A stretch of 64,000 bases of DNA from Haemonchus contortus (Eukaryota; Nematoda; Chromadorea; Rhabditida; Trichostrongylidae): positions 36,988,345-37,052,344 of the forward strand of contig LS997562.1 in NCBI GenBank assembly GCA_000469685.2, read 5' to 3'. This document shows, in pieces, positions 56,330 through 64,000 of the stretch (positions within the stretch are counted from its first letter, which is position 1; each line of letters begins with the position of its first letter). Under the pieces are notes generated by a model, which was not told the origin of the DNA, did not search any database, and worked only from the letters and a program-made list of their open reading frames with translations. The translations under genes were made by a program, and so were the position numbers.

Positions 56330-57371
56330 CTTCCCTTTTCACTTGAGAACCTGGAGAGAAAGGTAAAGATCGCTCCTTCTTACGTACCTTCGAACATAAG
56401 TGTTCCGAAAATTAGTAGAACCGTCGACTTTGCAGTTTTGACGAAGATAATGTACGACGCCAGAAGTCAGTTAGTCAAGCAATCAGCGGGTATGTTGAGA
56501 ATTTTTTTTTCAGCGTTTCATCTGATTTGAGCTTTGAGTATCTGTAGATTTCCTTATCGAGAATGGAATACCAGTAGAGTTTGGGATACTTCTAATTTTC
56601 TTGTCTAACTTATATCTTTTTTTGGGATTTATGGCTCATCTGCATGGCCAACTGCGATGCTTTTTGTGAATGATATGTTCATGGCGGGAAATCGTAGTCT
56701 AATCATGGATCTGCTAGAAATTTCGATGAGGAGCCGTCACTTCTTTGCAGGGTAATTGGTCAGGCGCTTAATTTATTGTCAAAAACAAATTACTGCTTTC
56801 TTACAGGTTATCACGAAATATAAGTGAGTATTAATTATAGTTACATCCTTTTTTCACTTTCATTGCTGAGTACTGTCCACTTTGAAAGTACTTTGAGCAG
56901 TTGAACTCGAAATTTGACAGATGAATCATTGCTTTTTGAGCAAGTTTTTGAAAATTCAGTGTTCGTCTTGAAGTGACCGTTTTGTGTTTTGAAAACGACC
57001 TAATCAAGAATTTACCTAGGTTCAATGCTAGATAGCCTATTCATATCCCCTGACGCTGTACTTTAGCAAAAGCAATTCCGAAGAACAAAGAGATCCGAAG
57101 AATAGTGAATTTCTCGCAATGAATGCACTTTGCAGGCCGAGTCCCTGTGAGTCTGTCCGCCCTTCCATACATGCCAAAGCCAGTTGGCACCACTAATGGA
57201 CAACTTACAGCCGAGTACTTTAATGCCACCATAGAACTCATTAACACTGCCATTAGGAAGAGTTTTTCGAGGCTAGGAACATCTGCGAATAGGCGGGTCA
57301 GCCTTCTAGGGGGTCAAAATTTAGTGGCAGCGTGCTCGTTCAAAAAACCGCTTCGAAGGGATAGGAAATAA
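56330..57371 (+). pseudogene. Coding-like stretches, possible decayed or unrecognised gene
   Basis: Three + strand stretches have protein-like composition: 56330-56490 (ends at GTATGT), 56640-56753 (peptide including WPTAMLFVNDMFMAGNRS, ends at GTAATT) and 57123-57371 (peptide including LPYMPKPVGTTNGQL). No acceptor precedes the second, and the phases of the second and third disagree. I do not recognise a family. It could be a decayed gene, a gene with an assembly error, or chance. Confidence 0.2.
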
Positions 57372-59484
57372 CCAGTGTCATGTAATACCAATCACACAAG
57401 GACCGGTAATTTCTATTGATGAGATCATGCGCTGTCGCTTTGCACTAGCGGCTTTCGATTGTCAAGGATTAGATCGATCCCAATCCATGCGTTGCTCTTA
57501 TCGCCCAGGATCAAGCGTGTCGGACAGGTGTAGGAGGGCGAAATTCCTTACATTCGCGATTCTTTTCTCAAATTTCAACCTTTAATTATGACTTCCTCCC
57601 CACATACCGGGCAAAAAACGGCTCCCGAGTTTGACTGAGTTTCATATTTGGCATTTTGATTTCGGTTTCCCAAAAAGCATTTGTTAGTCCGCTTTGAAAT
57701 GACGCCATTTTTCCTTTCCTATCGTTTTTTACAGCTTTTAAATTCAAAACATAGTTGAATGGATACTGATTTCCGGAAATTTTTGGGGAAAGCTTCGAAA
57801 ATTTGAAAGATTTGTGTTTTTTCATAGAATGAGCATCATAGATTCACTTCTCCCTGGCCATTTCTAGAATTGTCACGTCGAGAATCAACAGCATGTGGTT
57901 GTTTTTCGAAATCGGATTACTCCCAGCACACAATGGCCGTGGGGAGAGTAATTTTCATTTCCTGGCTAAGTGTCAGTCGAGTGATGGAGTGGTTTCGAAT
58001 TTTTCATCGAGACTACTGTAAGTGCACAAAGAGGGTCAGTTACGAGGTTAAGCAGAGACTAGTTTTTTTTTCGATAATCAACCAGGTCTATCTGAGAGGT
58101 TGGCTGGGAGAGCTTATCATAGGTCATCTTGCTTTTGTATTCTTCAGATGTAAACAAGTGCTTAACAACTCTTTTTCACATTAACAGCTACTTAGCACCC
58201 CATACAGCTTCCCAGTTATTTTTTTACTTGGATTTTTAAATAGATACTCCAAAATCTTGGACTTCTGAGATCCTTCTGTGAAATTTATAAAGGGATGAAG
58301 CAAATGAGAAGTTAAGCTTCCGCTCCGCACATGTCTTTTGGCACATGTCTGACAGCACCTAGCGCCTTCAATGCCTCTACTGTCCTAAGTTTTGATAGAC
58401 CCAAGCCATTTTTTATACACAGAATATTACTAATGAGCGATGATATTATTTAATTTCAACATTCGTATGCAATCAGGGCACCTCCAAGAGATTAAATGTT
58501 AGGTAGGAATAGTATGATTTAGTTTATTACCCCGTTTTCCTTTTTTGAGGGATGACTGCATTGTTGGATAGCCTAATTTATTTAAAGAATTTATCTCGTT
58601 GATTTTAACCTTCACGGTGAAAGGTAATTTTTAAATGTGATGTATCCGGGGAATCATTTTGCCGAGCAGATTGACGAAGTGGTTCGAATTTGCCTTCGGA
58701 CAAAAATCGCTGGATAATCGATTCAGGAGCAGATGTTCGTTTCTGAAATTAGGGCCTACTAGCGATTCAATGCTCCTTGAAACCCTCATGGAACCTCTGC
58801 AAGAAATCTTGAGATGCTTGTGTCAGATGTCCAACTACTAACTGCACGACTATGAAACGGAAAGTGTGGTGGGCTTGCTAAAGTAATGCTTGAAGCTCGT
58901 TTGAAATTTGATAACACGTAATGGAACTTTGACGGCGAAAGGGCCAGTCGAAATATTGGAGACAAGAGTGCCATCGAGAGCACATGGAAGCCGATGAGAG
59001 GGCAGAAGTCGAGTCGAACATAAGTGTTTGATGAAAGTCATCTGTCTGCTCGCTTTCCACTCAAGTTCGCAATAAACAAGCGCCGGCTCCGCCTTTGGCC
59101 GAACTACCGTATGACGTCGGAGCAAGAGCGATATAACAAAGACTTGTTCGTATATTCAGGGACCATCCTGAAACCGATTAAATTTTTTTCTAATAAGAAA
59201 AGAATCCTTTTTTGGACAACTCATCTTTCTTTGTTATGAAGAAAAAGGTTAAAATGGGCTCTATTAAACAATGCCAATGCACCTAAATCCTATTTCTGAA
59301 GGTCGCGAACAAGCAGCAGCGTGACGTGACGTTTGGACTCCTACACTCGGAAAAGTCGTCCGAAAAGGTGTCAAGGCTACAGTACATCCATTGGTCTTCG
59401 TGTAAGCCCATCTGTAAGCATTTCAGTTCTCACTTTTTATAGGCTTGTTTTTATGTGAATTGCGTGAAAAAAGGGAATTTCCAG

Positions 59485-59600
59485 TCAACGGAGAACTAGC
59501 TGATTGAACTGGGCACGTGAAAGAAAAAAGAAATGTTCATTGTGAATGAACATTTCTTTTTCTTTCACGTGCCCAGTTCAATCAGCTAGTTCTCCGTTGA
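59485..59600. repeat. Near-perfect 116-nt palindrome (foldback)
   Basis: The arm 59485-59541 (starting TCAACGGAGAACTAGCTGAT) is the reverse complement of 59545-59600 with a single one-base bulge in an A run, around a 3-nt centre. Each arm is 56-57 nt. Neither arm has coding potential. Confidence 0.95.
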
Positions 59601-61006
59601 TTGTTTAGGTTCATTTACCAACTTTATTTAGTTTTGCTATATTTACTAATAATAATAAGTTTTCATTGATAACGCAACAATCTATATCAGCTCTCGTTTA
59701 TGACCGCGCGCGCTACATTTTTAGCAAATGAATGAAATAAGGTTTCCTTCCTCAACAACAAATTGTTTGCTTATTTGTAGAGGGCTATCACCTGTTTAAT
59801 CCAACTTTATCTTCCTTTCTTCAGATGGTTAACACCAGCGGCAGCTGTAGCACCTAGCTAGTGTTAAGGTCGAATCTTAGACCATTATCCAGCCTTCTAC
59901 TCCCGAAGTCAGGTAAGCAGCATTGCATTTTTCTAAGACTGTGAAAGTACTGTTTTTTCCAGTCGTCATTTCCTCAAAATTCAAGAACTTCCAGGTCAAA
60001 CGTTCAAATGCGTTCAAATGCAAATGTATGAAGTTATTTATCTAAAAGGTGAGTCGGTATCCAGGCCTTTATCTTTTCTTATTCATTAAAGTGTAAAAGT
60101 GAGTAGTATTTGGTCAACTTTGACAAGATTTTTATTACTGGTTTGTGTTTGTCATCCTATACATTTGACTGCCTCATTTTGGGCATACACCAAAGATATG
60201 GGTTATTACTCTCGAGCAGCAAAAATCTTGGTATTTGATGAAATTGACGTCTTTTCCCCATCGTAAACGGTTTTTGAATTGGAAAAACTTGCATGTTTAG
60301 TTTGTAGTATGGACGAGTTGCTTCCATGTTGACGTTGACAAGGCCAAACGATGTTTGTTCATTGAAGGAATATGTGATGGGGCGAGTTTTGTAGAAACCA
60401 GCTTCTTCAAAGTGATTTTAATGTTTTCTTTGAATATGTAATAAGACAAGAATAGTTGTTCTCTTGAAGGATAATTCATCGAAAAGCGAGGAAAAAATGA
60501 GGCTTCTCTAAGTTTGTAAGTGGTTTGCATCATGCGAAAACCGTTTTTTCCTCTTCCTTCTTCCACTCATGGTTTATTTTACATGGACCACTTACTAGGT
60601 TTGATACCCTCTTGGTATTGACCTAACTATTGCGTGGGGCTAACACACGAAATAGATACATTTTCAACATCATTTTCAAGGACTAAACCCAGATACGTTC
60701 TCCAATGCATTTTAATTTATATCTGTCTACTTAATTTTATTATTTATTGAATTTCAGTTTTAATGTTTAGAATTTTCTGTTGGAACTCTCGTTCCTAATA
60801 AATGGTAGAAAAAATAGCGTGTAAAGAAGATTCTTTCAAGCATCTGATGCTGCTGAATTATCGGAAACGCTACGCGACCGCTCGCGTCTAGTGACGCGAA
60901 GGCTCCCCTGAAGTAATATCGGACCCCTTAGAAAATTATCCCCATTTAGAAAACGATTTATTGCATTTTGTAATTTGGCGGAGTTAATAGTAGAAATTAT
61001 TATTTG

Positions 61007-63150
61007 TTATAGTCCAATGAAGGCTTTCTCACCCAGTTCCTTCCCAATACCAACACTGCTCAAGAAGAGCTTGCGAAAAACCGGATTCTCAACCTCATCG
61101 GCCATCTGCTCCGCTACCGTATCCCCAACTAGTGCCCGACAAAGTTGCAGTTGGTGCCGGCCGACTCCAATTGAAATCAAATCAGTGTGGGAGAGCTAGC
61201 ACTAAGACATCGTGGTTGCAGTGGAGGTAACAGAGACAACGAGAAGTGTTTTTAGTAATTACTTCCATAGGCGGTAAAGCCTAATGCCATCAACAGCGAC
61301 GGATTAAGAAGCACTTTGTGAGCAAAGCGATTCCAGAGAGTTGGGTTTCATTTCAGTTGGTTACTAGTGGAAGTGGGTACCCATTGAAAAAGTTAGAAGG
61401 GTTTTGAAAAGGAAAGCGGAATCTTTTTTTTTGCATTGTATAATATATGAGGACTCAGTGGCTCTTTTGGAAAGCTGGCAAGGGCTACCTGAAAATAATA
61501 TAGTAAACAGTCTCTGTTTTTTGCTGGATCCTATCCATCATAGTCTTTGGAAGCCTGTAACTTTCCATGCAGGACCTCGAAGTTTTCGCGGTACTATGTA
61601 GAGATTGGGGGTCCTAAGTAGTGGCTATACAAGATAAGCTTTCGGCACAACTTACCCTTACAGGCGCACTTTTTTCTATCTTCATATGTCTTCGGAGCAA
61701 ACTTTGAAAACCGAATCGATTTGTCGATTTTACGCTGTTTCGTTTTTGTTTTACCGACCAACTCCTTCAATTTTCTTCTAGTTTTCTTTTCACTCAGATT
61801 GACGATATTTGTCCCTCGAAGTGCAAAAACCATGGGATACATAATCCCAGGGATACGGTAATGAACGAAATTGTACTTGACATGTGCCCGGATGACATCA
61901 ATATCGTTTGGGGTTAGCGATTGAATGGCTGGGCCGTTGGGAGACGACCGGACAAGCGAAGGGGGACAGCTGTGACCTCGGCACTCATGGCTTGGTCCAT
62001 GACAATCAAACTGTCATGACTTCTCGTCTTAGAATAGCACGGGTAAAAGGGTAACGATCAATGCAGAAGTACGGATGTAGGGGTTGTTCTAGCTAATTGG
62101 GTACAGTACTTTTTACAGGGAAAATACGAAACGATCTTCATTGCGTTTTTCTAAAAAATAGATTCGATATTAGCGGGACCAGACTTGGTGCAGTGGCTGG
62201 TGGCGTCGAAGCAGTCCACGTCGATGATAGCTCGGAGTTTTCCGGGTTAGCAAGGTCTTCATTCCTCACGGTCCCTGAAGTAGTACGATATCTGGGTGCA
62301 AGACGGAGACCAACTTCAAATCTCAGTAGATGAGTGTCGTAACAAATGCATCAAAGTTCGGGAAAAGTGTTGAAGTCATGGCGCTTCCAGAGGTCCCTTG
62401 TATCTATTATATTTTACCCAGTCTAGACGTCTCAAGTGTGGTGAATAGCCATGTTCTGGCGGATTGCACTGCTAGTGCAGCAGCGAAGGCGTCATCATTA
62501 AGGAAACGGCTATTGTCATTTGGCACCAGACCAAAATCAGGGATTAGTGTTCCAAATCTTGATGAGGGTGTCTTTATGACTTCCACAATGGCTCTCTAGC
62601 CTGCTTTAATTGGATTTTAATCCAATGAGGGAAAAAGGGGGTAGGAGCAAGGGTAATTAGAAGGGCATGATAGTGAAGATATGCAGACGACTACAAATGA
62701 AGAAGGGTCATCTACGGTTCAGACATTATGGAGCTAAATCGAAGGGCAAAGACCCGAACATCATAGGAAGTTAAGACGAATGGAACCAAACTTCGAGGGG
62801 AGGTTCCAATAAGAAAAGTTTTTTCTATATTTGGTTTCCGTTTCACATTTGGCTCCATTTCAGCACTTTTCTTTCCGATTTCCGAGTTCCGTTTATCACA
62901 TTTCCGGCATACACCTTGCAATATTTTCTTGGGACGCGGTCGGATTTGGAGCTTGTAGATGAAATTCGTCTATAGCTATACACGGATGACCTCCAATCGC
63001 TTTCTTAACTTCTCCCCGTATTCCGCTCGTTTTCCGATTTCCGGATGACCGCATGCTTGTTTGTAGTTCCTTCGACCTTGTTATGAGATAGCTTCGAGCT
63101 AATGTTTGATGACTCTTTGAACGAAGCGCCACCATCTGCGGACGTTTCAC
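61007..63150 (-). CDS. Unidentified gene with VWA-like C-terminal exon, partial model
   Basis: Minus-strand exons in order: about 63150-62915 (GGHPCIAIDEFHLQAPNP..., donor GTGTAT), about 62593-62418 (IPDFGLVPNDNSRFLNDDAF...), 62274 to about 62180 (Ser/Thr/Pro-rich), 62010-61656 (Cys-rich CHGPSHECRGHSC, then IDVIRAHVKYNFVHYRIPGI and a Lys/Arg-rich end with KKCAC), and 61195-61007 (terminal, TAA at 61009-61007). The first three join in phase. The terminal exon opens DLISIGVGRHQLQLCRALVG, which resembles the last strand and helix of a von Willebrand A domain. VALASFPKEPL, near 61.47 kb, could be an earlier VWA strand, but no MIDAS (DxSxS) exon was found. The gene may continue above 63150. I do not recognise the family of the middle exons. 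Some of these pieces may belong to different genes. Confidence 0.4.
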
Positions 63151-64000
63151 GCAACTATCGCTTCGCTTTGACCGTTACTGCGAGCTCGGCATGCTCCAGT
63201 CTAATCATGCAGCAAAAAGGGAGTTGGTCGTTCCCGGAATTAAGCCGTAGATTCGGCATTTCTCGGAGTTAACAGTCAAGATTAGGTGTACATTTTTCCT
63301 ACGCTACAGCATATAAAGCGAGTTATGCATAGCTCTGTTTTCGCCAACAAGATGGCCAATCTATTAAAGATTTGATTGACCCGAGAGCTCAATTGGAATT
63401 CATCCAAGAATTGTTGCCTGAATCAGGAATGTAATTTTGCGACGGGTTTCCACAGCACCTTCGCTTTGAACTATCCATGTAGGCCTTGAATTAAGTGAAC
63501 CAATTTTAATAGGACAAGATCGAATTGTGTCTTTTGCCTTCAAATTTCGACAAGAAAAGCTAGAGCGAAACTGCTCCTGGAGAGCGTTCGTGTTGGTTGT
63601 TTTTGTTATTAATTCCATAGTTGTGTGGGCACGAGATTATTGTTCCTGAAAGGAATGTGCAACGTTGCGTGCTATGTGAACCGTGAAAGATGTGAACGAG
63701 CGTAATTCACCGATGAAATAATGGGTTCTACTCCGAAAAATGAGTACTGTTGGCAAAATCGGCAGGTTTCCCAATTCAGTCGGCGTTGAGGACACGAAAG
63801 CTCATCACCTCATCACACAGAATAATAACTGGCTTGAGATATGAGGCAGAGAGGCATGGGACAGGAAGGGGAGGGAGGCATCGGGGGAATTGCGAGCCGC
63901 AAACAGTTCTGTGTGGAAACATTCAAGGTTGCATTTGTGCGGTAGGAATGTGAGCAAGTAATTATGCTCCAGTTCAGAATACGAAAACGTGGGGCGCTCT
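63151..64000. other. Right edge of window, no gene recognised
   Basis: It may contain 5' exons of the minus-strand gene to the left. A 72-codon minus frame at 63400-63618 has no supporting splice sites that I can defend. Nothing else was identified. Confidence 0.35.

Larger units (their letters stand above)
54296..61006. other. Spacer with unresolved coding-like stretches
   Basis: No gene was recognised. The first few hundred bases are the MYT1-like 3' UTR. A 176-codon minus-strand frame at 54436-54966 overlaps two other open frames and matches nothing known. Peptide-like stretches at 56.33-57.37 kb could not be joined by consistent splice sites. A long palindrome lies at 59485-59600. Plus-strand splice-like blocks near 59.88-59.99 kb are too short to judge. 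Confidence 0.4.

Overview
The window is nuclear DNA of a nematode, most likely a strongylid (clade V) parasite. It has many short to medium introns with strict GT-AG ends and T-rich '(T)TTTCAG' acceptors. Several start codons sit directly behind such an acceptor, as in spliced-leader trans-splicing. Genes are interrupted, intergenic DNA is repeat-rich, and the recognisable proteins are nematode or metazoan. There is no bacterial operon, rRNA, CRISPR or phage content. All exon models below were assembled by eye from splice sites, reading phase and protein-family resemblance, with no transcript evidence.

Layout. About 1.4-8.0 kb, + strand: a compact Headcase (HECA) family gene of 6 exons and 173 aa. 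About 8-14.7 kb: repeat-rich spacer with microsatellites and a tRNA-derived SINE family. About 17.5-14.7 kb, - strand: an AGPAT5-type lysophosphatidic acid acyltransferase of 9 exons and 368 aa, with intact NHxxxxD and FPEGTR motifs. About 24.2-20.5 kb, - strand: a TMEM180/MFSD13A-type multi-pass protein of 11 exons and about 492 aa. About 24.2-28.1 kb: spacer. About 28.1-48.9 kb, + strand: a 23-exon ADAR-family gene resembling C. elegans adr-1 (872 aa) with four dsRBD-like segments and a degenerate deaminase active site; two introns above 5 kb carry a piggyBac-type MITE, a SINE and GC-rich DNA. About 49.7-54.3 kb, + strand: a MYT1-family zinc-finger transcription factor resembling ztf-11, with 10 exons, 481 aa and two C2HC fingers. 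About 54.3-61 kb: spacer with an almost perfect 116-nt palindrome and unresolved coding-like stretches. About 63.2-61.0 kb, - strand: exons of an unidentified gene, with a VWA-like C-terminal exon.

The genes are not an obvious pathway. They cover RNA biology (adr-1-like), neuronal transcription (ztf-11-like), a developmental regulator (Headcase), lipid synthesis (AGPAT5) and a membrane transporter-like protein. The adr-1-like and ztf-11-like genes are adjacent on the same strand, with 777 bp between stop and start. No new multi-gene system is convincingly present. The most notable items are the ADAR-like protein with an altered catalytic motif and expanded dsRBD array, the minimal Headcase protein, and the long palindrome, which is the type of RNA hairpin ADAR-family proteins bind.
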